Source: Dacryopinax spathularia (taxonomy: Eukaryota > Basidiomycota > Dacrymycetes > Dacrymycetales > Dacrymycetaceae). From it: a DNA stretch of 64,000 nucleotides. This document shows, piece after piece, positions 1 through 10,053 of the stretch. The notes below the pieces were generated by a model. It ran no database searches and was not told where the DNA came from. It worked only from the letters and a program-made list of their open reading frames with translations. The translations under genes were made by a program, and so were the position numbers. Numbering within the stretch: position 1 is the first letter of the stretch; each line of letters begins with the position of its first letter. The stretch spans positions 2,356,001-2,420,000 of the forward strand of contig JBBPFI010000003.1 of the NCBI GenBank assembly GCA_037974965.1. The letters run 5' to 3'.

Positions 1-845
1 GAGCGTAGTGTACCCGGTATGCGGCCCTTCAGACGCGTAAGGAGCAAAATACTGATTTCGGATCCAATAGTGGTTTGCCGGCATTTACACCGGGCTGATT
101 TCTGCCACCTACTGGTGTCTTCTCGTCAACGGCTTCGTTGGCTTCCAATTCGCCGAAGATGGGACACCATTGTCATTATGGGTAAGCGGCAACTGGACTT
201 CTCCATTTAGGCGTGACCTTACCTGCTGTCTAGTTCCTCCGCTTGAGCTGCCTGGTCGTCTTCGGCGTTTCGTTCTTCATCGCGATCGCAACATTCCTAC
301 AGTTTGCCAGCTTCAGCTACTATCACCCCGCGGCCTTATGGGTTGTCTACCTCATCTGGCCGGCAATCTGCGTCATCATTTACATTGTTGCCCAACTCAT
401 CCTGGTCATTCGAACGCTGGAAGACCGCTGGCCCGTTGGCGACATTCTTTTCGGCACCGCTTTCTTCGCTGTCGCTCAAGTGGTTCTCTTCGCTTTCAGC
501 ATCCAAATTTGCGACGCGGTTAGCCACTACATCGACGGTGTTTTCATCTTTACGCTCTGCATGCTCCTCAGCGTGATGATGGTTTACAAATACTGGGATT
601 CGATTACGAAGGAGGATCTCGAGTTCAGTGTCGGAAACAAGGCGGCTGTGTGGGAAGTGAAGGATCCATTGCTGGCCGGATCTTCACCGAGTGGAGGTGT
701 GGGGCTGGATTACCCCGAGGAGGACCTCCAGAGCAACTACCGCGGTGCTCCAGCGAGCCTCGTGGGCGGGGTCAGCGGCCAGCAATACTACCAGGGATAC
801 GGATCCCATTATCCGCCACAAGGAGGATATTCAGATCGGTACTGA
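1..845 (+). CDS. CHS7: Chitin synthase export chaperone Chs7, 3' part
   Basis: Chs7 is an endoplasmic-reticulum membrane protein needed for chitin synthase (Chs3-type) to fold and leave the ER. The 5' end lies outside the window. Exons read as 2-16 (exon continues to the left edge), 71-181 and 234-845, with introns 17-70 and 182-233; the phase is kept at both joins. The visible protein holds several hydrophobic membrane segments and the family signatures [39 protein letters not shown] and EDLEFSVG, which align closely with fungal Chs7. The tail after WEVK is a short disordered extension rich in Gly, Tyr and Ser that ends in SDRY. Identity is firm; the exact end of the first visible exon rests on the splice model. 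Confidence 0.93.
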
Positions 846-1906
846 GGGAGGAGCTACATTGGACTCGCATACCTTACTGACTCTGTATCCTTCTCCCCTT
901 CCTTTCACACCGCATCGATGACGCCCAGGACGGCACCGCACACTAGGAAGGCTCCTGACTATTTTGCACATGTGTAGTACTTATAGAAGTTTTCCTAGTT
1001 CCACTCAGCCGGACTTCTATCGCATACCATTCTTACGCCCGCAAGCACAGCTTCTCATCCATTTGCAAATCGGTTAGATTATCGACCGAGCCGCTAGACC
1101 ATTATCTTTCCGTGCAGCTCTCATACCAATCGTTCTTGTACAAGCCCTTTTCAATCGTAGTTGTCCGGAGGTGCGCTCCAGGCTGCCTTGGTCGATCCCG
1201 GCAAGTCGGCTCCGGCCTCCGCCCGCATATGATGCAAAATCCCTAATTCGTGTATAATCTCCGCCGCGTACATCACTGATTACTGTATCAGGTTGCGGAG
1301 GGGATAACGACACTTTGATGCGCCTGTTTTGCTCCGTGTCAGATCTTCACCTGCCCAACGTTCCTTGGCACAAATATGCCGGTTGTGTCAGTCGCGCACA
1401 TTCTCACAGATTCGGGTAGGCAAATATCAACGCCGGGAGACACGGTCGGTTCTGTTGAGGCTAAAAAAGCTGTGACTAGGTGCTGCGCGCAACGCATGAT
1501 GAGCTTCCCGGAACGACTGATCCGTTCCTGGCATGTCAATACCTTCCTTTCAAAGACTAGACGGCTTCCCCGGGCGGTGGAGGTACAGCATGGTCCTCCA
1601 ATGAAGGGCGATAAGCGGTGATCACAGTAGGGCGATCAGGTTGGACGACAATGATCGTTGATGATTACACAAGAGCAAGTACAAGAACGTGAGGCCATTC
1701 GGCTACGCAGCCATAGGCCTTCGTAGGCGAAATGGGTGAATTGGGTCGAAAAGTCCCAAGCCGAACTTCTTGCGCAGACAACCTGGCGTGAGGGTTGATC
1801 AAGCCGGGCAGAAGCGTCCAGGAGAGGGGCATTGATTTTCCGTCGGTCGTGTTGGCCTCGCACCCGGTACAGCCGATAGTTGCGGAAGGATCCAGGTGGG
1901 GACGGC
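846..1906. other. Gene-free left flank of the transposon
   Basis: About 1.06 kb with only short, poorly coding ORFs on both strands. It should hold the CHS7 terminator. I see no RNA gene, no repeat and no recognisable gene fragment. Confidence 0.6.
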
Positions 1907-1909
1907 AGT
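1907..1909. repeat. Target-site duplication AGT, left copy
   Basis: AGT lies directly outside the left terminal inverted repeat and is matched by AGT at 12537-12539 outside the right one. A 3-bp duplication is what CACTA-type transposases leave. Confidence 0.8.
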
Positions 1910-1937
1910 CACCGCATTTAGGGTGCGAATTACCTGA
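1910..1937 (+). repeat. Left terminal inverted repeat
   Basis: 28 bp starting CACCGCATTTAGGGTGCG and ending ATTACCTGA. The reverse complement of 12509-12536 differs only at position 19 (A here, G there). Similarity stops after 28 bp. Confidence 0.9.
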
Positions 1938-2280
1938 TTTGGTTCAGGTGCAAAAAGGTCACCTGACCGTGGGAAGGAAAGATCTTCCCCTCCTTTTCCA
2001 GATAAGATAGTTATAACGACCTGTATCTACCTGACTTAAAATAGTAATATCAATCTTAACTATCCTAGGCCAAACAAGGGGATCTCGCCTTCCCTAATCT
2101 TGGCAAGGCGGGCTTAGCTAACATGGACTGACTCGGCCAGAAGATCTTTTCTTATCAATAAATTTTTTTGGCTAAGGCGGGCTTCGCCCATCTATCACTG
2201 ACCGGGCAAGGCCGCTTTTACTCGACTCAAATATCTTCGAGCTCAGACCACCTTTTTCCCCGTCTCAGCATTCCCCCTCG
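1938..2280. other. Left subterminal region of the transposon
   Basis: Contains several ACCTGA/TCAGGT hexamers in both orientations near the terminal repeat (1932, about 1942, about 1960 and about 2029), a small GC-rich hairpin GGCGGGC-TTC-GCCC near 2177 and two copies of AAGGCGGGCTT (near 2105 and 2175). It probably includes the promoter of the gene starting at 2281. The ACCTGA hexamers are plausible transposase contacts, but that is inference. Confidence 0.5.
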
Positions 2281-4091
2281 ATGCCATCTTACTCCTCCTC
2301 CGACGGCTCTCAGCAGGCCAACCCCTTCATAGAAGGCGGGGCGCAGCACTGGAGCCAATCCACCGGAGACTTCTCACCCCCCACCCAGCTCATCCAAAGC
2401 GATACACAGTCGGTCGCAAGCCGCGACTGGCTCGAAAGGGCATACCGAGATGCGCGCGACGATTCGACACGGAGGGTCGTACTTGAGTTGATGGTGTCGG
2501 AGCAGAGCCGGCGGGACAGGGCCTCTGATAATGGAGGGTTAGCTCTCTTCGCTGGTCAACACAACAACATCACTTACGCTCTTGCATCTCCACCCTCAGA
2601 TCCTTCACAGCCCCTTTGCAGCTTCCGCCGAGCGTCTCGCAGCCCTCACATCCGCCGCAGCGGCCTCCTAGCGACGTCCTCGCCCTCACGCGCTCGTCCG
2701 ATTCGTCCAACGACCCATCCACGGGAGCCGTAGACATCGACAGCCTTGCTCAGCGCGTCACCAGGCTAGAGAACAGGCCCTCATGCCATCGACCTAAGAA
2801 GAAGAGGAGGCTGGCGGCAGAGGCACCGCCGGACGATGGCGTCGGGGACGAGCCCGAAAACCTCATCACCGCCATTCCCAAGAAGCGGCTACCGACAGCG
2901 GACCTACGTATCAACAACTATCTGCAGGTACGGATCAATTTCCACGGCCATCATCTGAGATGACTTACCATCATAGCGGGAGCTCCTCTACAAAATGTAC
3001 GACCTCGTCGGATACAAGAAGGGTGTACTGTTTCTCCCAGACGTAAGCGACCCCGACTCGCCCGAGGGTGAGGCCACCTTGAGATTCAACTTCGGCCGTG
3101 GGATCAGAGCGAGAGAGAACGTGATCATCTTTGAGCGTGCTGTGTCGGAAGTCCTGAAGGACGAGGAGGTGAGTGGTCTGCATGCCGGTCAACACAACAA
3201 CATCACTTACTCGATGTGTAGGTGAGTGATCATTCTCCAGTCAACACAACAACATCACTTACTCGATGTAGGGACCAGAAGGCAGGGTCGACCACAATCC
3301 TGATCTTCGTGCGCGCTGGCTGAACAAGGAGGTACTGCACGTACTCATCCGCCGGAGCTTCCCTCATTTGGTCCGCTCGTGGAGAGCTCAGAAGGCTGCT
3401 GTTGTCGATGGTGGGGTTGAGAAGCGAGCCAAAGAAAGAGAGCAGCGGCGTACCGAGAGACGGAAAACGGTCAGTTCCTTGCTCTGAAGCGGCAATTTGC
3501 AGAACTCACCCAAATCTCAGCGTGCCGAGAAGTTTTGCGCTGGCATCGAAACCTATTGCAAGGCTCGCCATATTGCTTGGGCTCCCATCCAGTCGCAGCT
3601 GTCCCAGAATGATTGGCATGGCGATGAGTGGAGTGCCGACGAGGATGGCGAGATGAACCCTGGCTGGAGAGCGCAGCTTTACGCAACGGGCCAAATCACG
3701 GCCAAAGAGCGCGATGACCCGAAACTTTGCGTACGGGAGGAGCGGAGGCCGGTTTGGAAAAACAAAAATGTCAGTGAATCGATCCGCAGAGGAATTACGC
3801 ACTGAAGTCTTGCAGCTGTGGGAGTGGGAAAAGCAGCTCATTGCGGATCGACGCACCGAAGGGGGGAAACAACCTAAGGACACGAAACGGGTTGATCTGG
3901 GGCGTGTCTCGCACCTGATGCCCATTAAAGAGCCTTACGACTTCATGCTCGACGCGGACTGGGTCGAGGAGGAGCTGCCGAAGTTCTCGAAGTGGGTACG
4001 CCGTCCAGGATACCCATCGCACGTCCCCGAAGACCTCTGCGATGAGATGATCGGAGGCTCTCAGCCAATCACACCTGCTGCACAGGTGTGA
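2281..4091 (+). CDS. Transposon accessory protein, 499 aa, unknown family
   Basis: Six exons: 2281-2537, 2600-2927, 2977-3168, 3272-3469, 3521-3769 and 3816-4091. Every junction keeps phase and the sum is exactly 500 codons with stop. The first 150 residues are Ser/Pro/Gln-rich and disordered and end in a basic stretch with KKKRR near residue 150 that looks like a nuclear localisation signal. A folded middle follows (MYDLVGYKKGVLFLPDV, then RARWLNKEVLHVLIRRSFP) and a charged helix EKRAKEREQRRTERRK. I do not recognise the family. As the second gene of a CACTA-type element, divergent in position from the transposase, it could play the part of the DNA-binding TnpA of plant En/Spm; this is inference from context. 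Two of its introns carry the 19-bp element motif, and its stop codon lies inside another copy. Confidence 0.75.
2555..2573 (+). repeat. 19-bp element motif, copy in intron 1 of accessory gene
   Basis: Exact GTCAACACAACAACATCAC, sense to the gene, inside intron 2538-2599. Confidence 0.95.
3169..3271 (+). repeat. Back-to-back duplicated intron with two motif copies
   Basis: Unit 1 (3169-3221, 53 nt) and unit 2 (3222-3271, 50 nt) each start GTGAGTG, each carry an exact sense motif (3188-3206 and 3240-3258) followed by TTACTCGATGT, and each end in TAG. Unit 2 starts at the base after unit 1 ends, so no exon lies between them. Removal of all 103 nt joins GAG to GGA CCA in frame. The spacers between GTGAGTG and the motif have diverged. 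Confidence 0.85.
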
Positions 4092-4177
4092 TGTTGTTGT
4101 GTTGATCGTAGCTGATGCGGCTTGGGTTTCTCTGAGTGAGGTCGTCCTGTTGGCCTGGGTGATGTTATTGTGTTGAC
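4088..4177 (-). repeat. Two motif copies downstream of the transposase gene
   Basis: Copies at 4088-4106 and 4159-4177, each with one mismatch, read on the minus strand. They are antisense to the accessory gene but sense to the transposase, whose stop is at 4329, and could lie in its 3' untranslated region. The TGA stop of the accessory gene (4089-4091) falls inside the first copy. Confidence 0.85.
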
Positions 4178-4328
4178 CGAAGATGCTGATGAGTTCTTCA
4201 GTCCTGTGAGTTCGCGGCGGCCAGAGTACTTACTTTGCACCGCTATCTACCATACAAGCATTGCCCCTAAACTCAGTAGTTTTGACAGAGTGCAGTTTAT
4301 GAGAGTACATAGCCTTGAGCTTCTTGTC

Positions 4329-7300
4329 CTACAACGATCGACCGTTCTAGAGTAGATACTTTAGTTAGGCAATGATCATGCTTCTCCTTGCTTACCTGGC
4401 TCATGCCGATAGTAATCCATATCTGTTTCCCCCAAGCCTCCATTGTGCAGCGTGCAGCCATCCCATGTATATCGTGCGCCAGTATTAGCGGTTGTACGCC
4501 AAAGTCGTCCCGAGACTGGTACCGCTGGTGGTGCCAAAAATCCACTTCAAGCTCCTTCCTGAATACCCTTAAGCAGTGTCGCCCAAACCCAAATGGAAAC
4601 GTACAAATCTTGGTAAAGGTGGGCATGTGGTGGCGTATGCTGAAGAGGGACCAGCCAAGCGACGACGGCAAAGGTGAGTGGCTTGGACAATCCTCTCTGC
4701 GAGTGTCGAAACACTTCTCGCAGCTCGCCGACCCACTGTGTACCCTGCTGCACTCGATACAGGATAAGCGAATCTGACTTACTATGTTTCTCCTCCCGTG
4801 CTGTCACAATGCGCCTGTCGCCAATGCGGAGCTCGGAGTAGAAGGTCGCTTTACTGGTGAGAAAGTTGGCACCGAACGGGGCGTCGGGATCGCCTGCGCG
4901 GTACAGCTTGAGCTCCGGATGATGGCGACCGTACCAGTCCAGCAATTCGGCCTGCCGCGCTTGACCTAGTCGTACAATTCGTGCCGTGCCAGACGGAAGG
5001 CAGCGCGAAGGGCTACCTGAGGCCTCCTGCTGTTCCGCTGCCATAGCAGCTAGCGTTCCAAGCCGAGCTACATCCCGTGTTCGCTCCTCCAGCCTGATGG
5101 CGAGCCAGCGCGCGAGGCGATCTTGCTCTTGCTGAGCGAGAATGGCGTTCTTTTGGCGGTTCAGGTGAGATATACAGGTTGGTTCGGGGAAGAGACTTAC
5201 CATTCGAGCCAGACTCATCTCGCGCTTGAACTCCCTTGCAAAGGTAACCTCGACCGCTCCTCCTTTATGCCCGTTTGTCTCGAAGGTCTTTAGGACCTTA
5301 TTCAGGCGCTCGAAAAGGAACGTCCAGAAGCCATGGACGGGACCGTATCGGCGGACCTGAGCCGCCATGTGGGTCACCCAGTGGAACGTCGGGGTGACAT
5401 TGGCTTCACCATATATCTAGATCAAGTGAGAGGGTAAAGAAGGTGAGCACATCAGCATCTCCTGTGTGATGTTGTTGTGTTGACTGTATTGCATACCTCA
5501 ACATATTCTGCGAAAAACTCGAGGTACAGGTTTGATGCCCGTACCAGCTCCTCCTCGGTCAATTCTCTTCGCGTGTATATCTTCAGCACACACGCGAGTT
5601 TCAGATAGTTCCCCGCTGCTTGAGGATGTGCGCGAGAGGTGGACTTGAGGAGAACCGGCGGTATCTGCATAAGTTAAGCAGATGATTCTGGCTGAAACGC
5701 AAGGCACTTACCACGGCCGGCCCGTACAGAACGGCAAGAGCTCTCCACTCGTCGGAGGTCAAGCTACCACCAGCAGGGTAGCCCACCTGGGTCGGAAGAC
5801 GAGCATACCAGCTCGGCATTTCAAACGTGCTCAAGGCATCGTGGATATCGTCGAGTTCACGCCTGACTCCACGCTTTGTTCGCTCTCGTAGTACGGTCTT
5901 CTTGGGCTCTTGCTTGCCTCCGCCGACCCAGGTATGATACCATAGAGTTTTGGTAAGACCTAGGCCAAAATCAGCTTAGTAGTCAGAAGGTCAAGTGGCT
6001 CACCTTGGAGAAAGGTATGCATAGGATCGATTACCCCCATGCAGACCGGATCGAAGTATGGCAAACGGTTGAATTCCGACCACCTCACCCCATACCTCTT
6101 GACGTACTCGTCCGCTTCCTTCTTGCTAGCGACACCCTGTTGAAGATCGTATAACCTGGCCGCACGTCGTTTATGGAGCTCGCCATCCCGCAACGGAATT
6201 CCCTCTGTCTGCCATCCGGACTTCAGCATGGCGCTACGCTTGATTTCACATTGCGTGCATGGACGCTCGGAGCTCCGTTGGTCTGCAAAGCCAGCCATCT
6301 TACAAAGGGCTGGGTGATCGCAAACTAGCGCAAGCAAAGCGACTCTGACTCTGCGCCCTGTATAGAATGGATCACGTTAGCGGCTGTGATGTTGTTGTGT
6401 TGACCGACGAGGCACACCTTCGGGGTACTTAGGCGTCTTCAATACCACTCCATCCCTCCAGAGTAACAGAAGATCGTCAACAAGCGGACGAAGGAACCGC
6501 TGTAGCTGCTCTGCGTTCGGCTCTTTCGGTCCAGGGAGAATACCGATTAGACAGAGATTACGGACGCGAAACCTAGACAGCTGAGTGAGGAAAAGGTGCG
6601 AACAGAGAGGTAGCCCACCTAAGTTCAGGCGGAAGATTGGCAACGCAGATGGACAGTGGCCCAGTTGAATGAGACTCAGCAACCGTGGATTGATTCGGGT
6701 TGAACCAGTCCATTGAAACGAGTACCCCTAGGCGTAGTTCTCGTTGCTCGTCCGCTTCCTCTCGAGATCGCGGGAAAAACGGCTTATCGTCTGGCCCTTT
6801 CATGTTCTTCCATACGCTGCCGTCTTGAAGGCGTGCGTAGACATCGGGCGAGCTCATGTTGTCAAGGTAGGATTCGCAAGCGCTCTCAAAGCCCGGTTGA
6901 GCCAGAAAATCAGCCAACTGCGCGGAAAACAAATCGTATGGCGCTTCCCGACGCGCCCGAGGGTTGCCGGACTTTGAGGCAAGCATATACAATGGCTCCA
7001 AGCATGCAGGACAGTGTCGCTGCCAATCAGTGCTGGATTGTTTCTCCTCCAAGCCCAACTCGTCGGCCAGTTCCGTGTCCGGATGTTCTTCATCGAAGCC
7101 CTCGAACTCCCAGCAACTCGGACAGAGTGTCTTCACTTCAAAACGGTCCAGTAGTCGCATGCGTTTATAGATGGTCTTCAGCGTGCGGGGCGGAGCAGTA
7201 GCCTGGGAGAACGCCGCCGCCGAAGCCAAGACGCCAAGATGTTCGAGGATGCCGTATACAAGCGTTGCCAAGAGAGCGCAGGCAACATGGGGCAGCTGAT

Positions 7301-8378
7301 AGTGAGCGTGCATGTGTAGGAGCACAAGGCAAAACCCGCGCACGGCGGCATTGGCATGGACCGACAGAAACCTCTGAAAAGGCTCTTCCGCAGCCAGCTC
7401 GAATTCCCGCTCGGTTGATGTTGTGAGGAGCGGAATGTGTAGTTCCTCAACAGAAAGGCCATGGTCGGGCTGGTTTCCGATCTGCGATTCGTCCCAGATG
7501 CGAGCAGGGCGTTCGGAGCGAGAAGAGCGCAGTCTTGCTCTACCAAGTGCTCCTGGAGGCGGTGGGGGAGGAGGCGGAGGGGGAGGGAGGAAGGCGGTCG
7601 TGAAGGCGGTCGCTTCAGGAAGGCTCTGAAGTGATGTTGTCGTGTTGACTGGGTCTTGAAGTGATGTTGTCGTGTTGACTGGGTTCTGAAGTGATGTTGT
7701 TGTGTTCATCGGCTCCTGAAGTGATGTTGCTGTGTCGACAATCTGAGCCGACGTGAAACCAGATGGAGGATGGTACTGATCCTGTTCGACTTGGTGAGGC
7801 GCAGGAGTAGGGAGTATCTGGGAAGCCGAAACCACAGAGAACGTCACTTCAGGTTTCTCCTGAAGTGATGTTGTTGTGTTGACCAGTTCAGCAGGTGGGA
7901 GATCGAATGGAGGGAACGGTTCGCCTGGTCGAACCAGAGATGAGCAGGGAGGAGGAGGAGGAGGAGGAGGAGGAGGAGGAGGAGGAGCTGTAGTTGGAGA
8001 TGGAGGCGAGCAGGTGTATTCGGGTAGGCGTTGAATTCCCTCGTTCGTCAATATATCATCATCTCCTCCTGCCGATTCCCCCGCTGATTCCTCCCAACCT
8101 GTTGCCGGCTCTCTCCAACCCCCCATCCATTCGCTTGCCTGAGATCGCAACAACCCTTGACTAGTAGAGGCTTGCGAGGGTGCACCCAGGACTGGCGGAC
8201 TAACGAGTGCCATCTGAGACTCTCGGAAGGTATTCGTACGCTTGTGCGTACGAATCGACTCCCGAGTCCATTGTAGACCATTCGGTCGTGCGGGCGTCTT
8301 GCAACCTGAGCACTGGCACCAGATATCTTCGAGTCGTCTAGACGGGATAGCTTTCTGTCTCTTCTTGCTGGCACCCAT
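4329..8378 (-). CDS. CACTA-type transposase, Tnp2 family
   Basis: Nine exons on the minus strand: 8378-6619, 6572-6418, 6357-6004, 5959-5712, 5664-5497, 5416-5201, 5131-4605, 4558-4396 and 4346-4329, giving about 1,202 aa. The sixth intron (5132-5200) is a multiple of three and could be retained. Residues 1-290 are disordered, with two long proline runs and five motif-encoded NTTTSLQ-like repeats. Two CxxC pairs (LCPSCWEF near 417, CPACLEPL near 456) form a zinc-binding region. The Tnp2 core follows: VSMDWFNPN near 557 with the first acidic residue, VCDHPALCKMAG near 650, a Cys pair CTQCEIKR, then GVIDPMHTFLQG near 745 and GYPAGGSLTSDEWRAL. The C-terminal part DIHGMAARCTMEAWGKQIW also matches fungal relatives. 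I chose the Met at 8378; the frame stays open up to 8513. No break is visible. It should cut and paste this element. Confidence 0.9.
5466..5484 (-). repeat. 19-bp motif in transposase intron
   Basis: Exact copy, sense to the transposase, inside intron 5417-5496. At 80 nt this intron is clearly longer than most of the gene's motif-free introns (44-51 nt). Confidence 0.95.
6386..6404 (-). repeat. 19-bp motif in transposase intron
   Basis: Exact copy, sense to the transposase, inside the 60-nt intron 6358-6417. The copy lies just upstream of the branch-like sequence GCTAACG. Confidence 0.95.
7621..7740 (-). repeat. 30-bp tandem repeat x4 built on the motif, in transposase CDS
   Basis: Four units of 30 bp place motif copies at 7631, 7661, 7691 and 7721, with one, one, two and two mismatches. 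On the minus strand they encode variants of NTTTSLQ in the disordered N-terminal region. Confidence 0.9.
7865..7883 (-). repeat. 19-bp motif in transposase CDS
   Basis: Exact copy, sense to the transposase, encoding VNTTTS, between the two proline runs. Confidence 0.95.
8232..8255. repeat. Perfect 10-bp palindrome with 4-nt loop
   Basis: ATTCGTACGC, loop TTGT, GCGTACGAAT. It lies in the N-terminal coding part of the transposase and could form a stable hairpin in DNA or RNA. Confidence 0.8.
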
Positions 8379-9066
8379 GTGTGACGCGCTGAGAGGTGAA
8401 AATCTATATGCGGGTGTAAATTTCTTGCAGAGCACGAGCCTGACATCTGAACTCACCCAACGTTGACCAGTAAGTTGAAGCTGTATTTCAACAATGATGG
8501 AGTGGACGAGCACGATGATTAGGCTAGGTCGGGGAGGAGGACGTCTGACCGGTCAAACGTACGCATGCGGTCAAAGCGGATCGGGCTCAAAGTACTTGGA
8601 CCACATGCTTCGACCACACGGTTCCCTAACTTCGGCGTATTAAGTAATAGTTACCGGTTCGTCAACACGAAAGAATGGATTAAGTTGGTTTGGCTCTGTC
8701 AGCCCTAATACAGGATATGCCACTAGGGCGGTACAAACAAGGAGTGATCCGGGAAGTGCCGCTAGGCGGCCTTCTTTACGAGAAAGGATGGAAGGGTAGC
8801 AGGAATGCATGAGCTAGAAAGGGCTTGTGTGTTACAAAGCTGCTTGTTGCTCTTATGGAAGAGAGAACTAATCAGCAGAGGTAGTAGAGAGTGATGAAAG
8901 GAAGGTGTAGTCCACTCCGTGTTGTACGGTTGTGGAGGTCGGAGGGATCTGGAGAGGTTGCAGAACTTCAAGAGGTTGGAAATTCTTCGAGAGGTTTACG
9001 AGGGATGAGAGTTTCAAGAGGTTGGAATGGTTCGAGTGGTTCGAGTGGTGCAATAGACCGCAGAAG
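8379..9066. other. Intergenic stretch inside the transposon
   Basis: Lies upstream of the transposase and downstream of the gene at 9067-10053. It should hold the transposase promoter. Around 8950-9060 there are short imperfect repeats of TTCAAGAGGTTGGA and GGTTCGAGT. No further gene is supported. Confidence 0.55.
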
Positions 9067-10053
9067 TTAGGCGGACGAAGCAATCAACCCGCTCGAACGA
9101 GCCGTACCAAATTGACGGGTACGCCTCGAGCGCAGGGCAGCCTGCTGCCTTCTCATCTGCTGCGCTTCTTCTGCCACCTTGCGGGCTGCTCTCTCCTGGG
9201 CATCTTCCCTCACTACGTCCCAGTCCACCACCACCTCGATGCGTACACGCCTTTGCTTCTTGGGAGTCGGGGGAGGCGGAGGGCTGTAGACAGGAGGAAG
9301 ATCATGCCTACGATACGCGGGCAGCTCTTCGTCGCCGGAGGCAACATTAGAGATGTTGTTGTCCACAGCAGATAGATCGAGAGCATCGGTGGAAGAAAGC
9401 GGCGTGTAGACAGGAGGGGGAGGACTAGGAGCTGCCAGAGAGACCTCTTGAGCAGAAGTGATGTTGTTGTGTTGACCGGCGAAGACCGCAGAACCGGCGG
9501 TATCGGTGGTGGTGGTCGCAGTGACGGCGACCGGGCTACCCCTCAGGCTGGTAGCGGAAGTGATGTTGTTGTGTTGACCGGCGAAGACCGCAGAACCGGC
9601 GGTATCGGTGGTGGTGGTCGCAGTGACGGCGACCGGGCTACCCCTCAGGCTGGTAGCGGAAGTGATGTTGTTGTGTTGACCGGCGAAGACCGCAGAACCG
9701 GCGGCATCGGTGGTGGTGGTGGTCGCAGTGACGGCGACCAGGCTACCCCTCAGGCTGGTAGCGGTGCTCCCCCTCAGGCAGGGAGCGGAAGTGATGTTGT
9801 TGTGTTGACCGGCGAAGACCGCAGAACCGGCGGCATCGGTGGTGGTGGTCGCAGTGACGGCGACCTGACCCTCCCGAAGGCGAAGGGTGTCTTGATTGGT
9901 CTCAAGTTGGACGGAGGAGTGTGCAGCGTTCACAGGGCAGTGAGTAGCTACAGAGGCAACTGCAGTGACGGCAGCTAGTCCCTTCCGTAGGCAGTGGGCG
10001 AATTTAGCGATGTTGTGGTGTTCAGGAGAGGCGCTTGCGACGGTAGCCTGCAT
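9067..10053 (-). CDS. Transposon-borne repeat protein, about 328 aa, unknown family
   Basis: A single open frame on the minus strand. The middle consists of four repeats of about 34 residues, one of them extended, each with AVFAGQHNNIT where the 19-bp motif is translated, then a Thr-rich stretch. The C-terminal 110 residues are non-repetitive: a Pro-rich linker with PPVYSPPPPPTPKKQRR, then a charged region VRIEVVVDWDVVREDA followed by a basic helix with KVAEEAQQMRRQQAALRSRR. This end resembles a nuclear, nucleic-acid-binding tail. I do not recognise the family. The opposite strand is also open across the repeats (9448-9978), but this frame has the more protein-like unique region. Exons upstream of 10053 are possible. 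Confidence 0.5.
   Translation of the reverse strand: MQATVASASPEHHNIAKFAHCLRKGLAAVTAVASVATHCPVNAAHSSVQLETNQDTLRLREGQVAVTATTTTDAAGSAVFAGQHNNITSAPCLRGSTATSLRGSLVAVTATTTTTDAAGSAVFAGQHNNITSATSLRGSPVAVTATTTTDTAGSAVFAGQHNNITSATSLRGSPVAVTATTTTDTAGSAVFAGQHNNITSAQEVSLAAPSPPPPVYTPLSSTDALDLSAVDNNISNVASGDEELPAYRRHDLPPVYSPPPPPTPKKQRRVRIEVVVDWDVVREDAQERAARKVAEEAQQMRRQQAALRSRRTRQFGTARSSGLIASSA
9458..9870 (-). repeat. 102-bp tandem repeat, four units, with motif at each start
   Basis: Exact motif copies at 9458, 9560, 9662 and 9791 (minus strand) are spaced 102, 102 and 129 bp. The last gap is longer because it holds an extra in-frame 24-bp duplication of the CTCAGGC segment and one more GGT triplet. Units are nearly identical, so the expansion is recent. 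Confidence 0.92.

Noticed and set aside
2281-4091. TET/JBP or KDZ-type cargo in the accessory gene
   Set aside because: I looked for the HxD and distal His/Arg of TET/JBP dioxygenases and for KDZ cysteine clusters and found neither.
8379-8513. N-terminal extension of the transposase to 8513
   Set aside because: The frame is open, but the extra 45 residues are not family-like and the Met at 8378 begins the basic MGASKKRQK segment followed by the conserved region.
9448-9978. Long plus-strand ORF reading SDVVVLTGEDRRTGGIGGGG repeats
   Set aside because: It exists because the 102-bp repeat is open on both strands. The minus frame extends beyond the repeat into non-repetitive, protein-like sequence, while this one does not.
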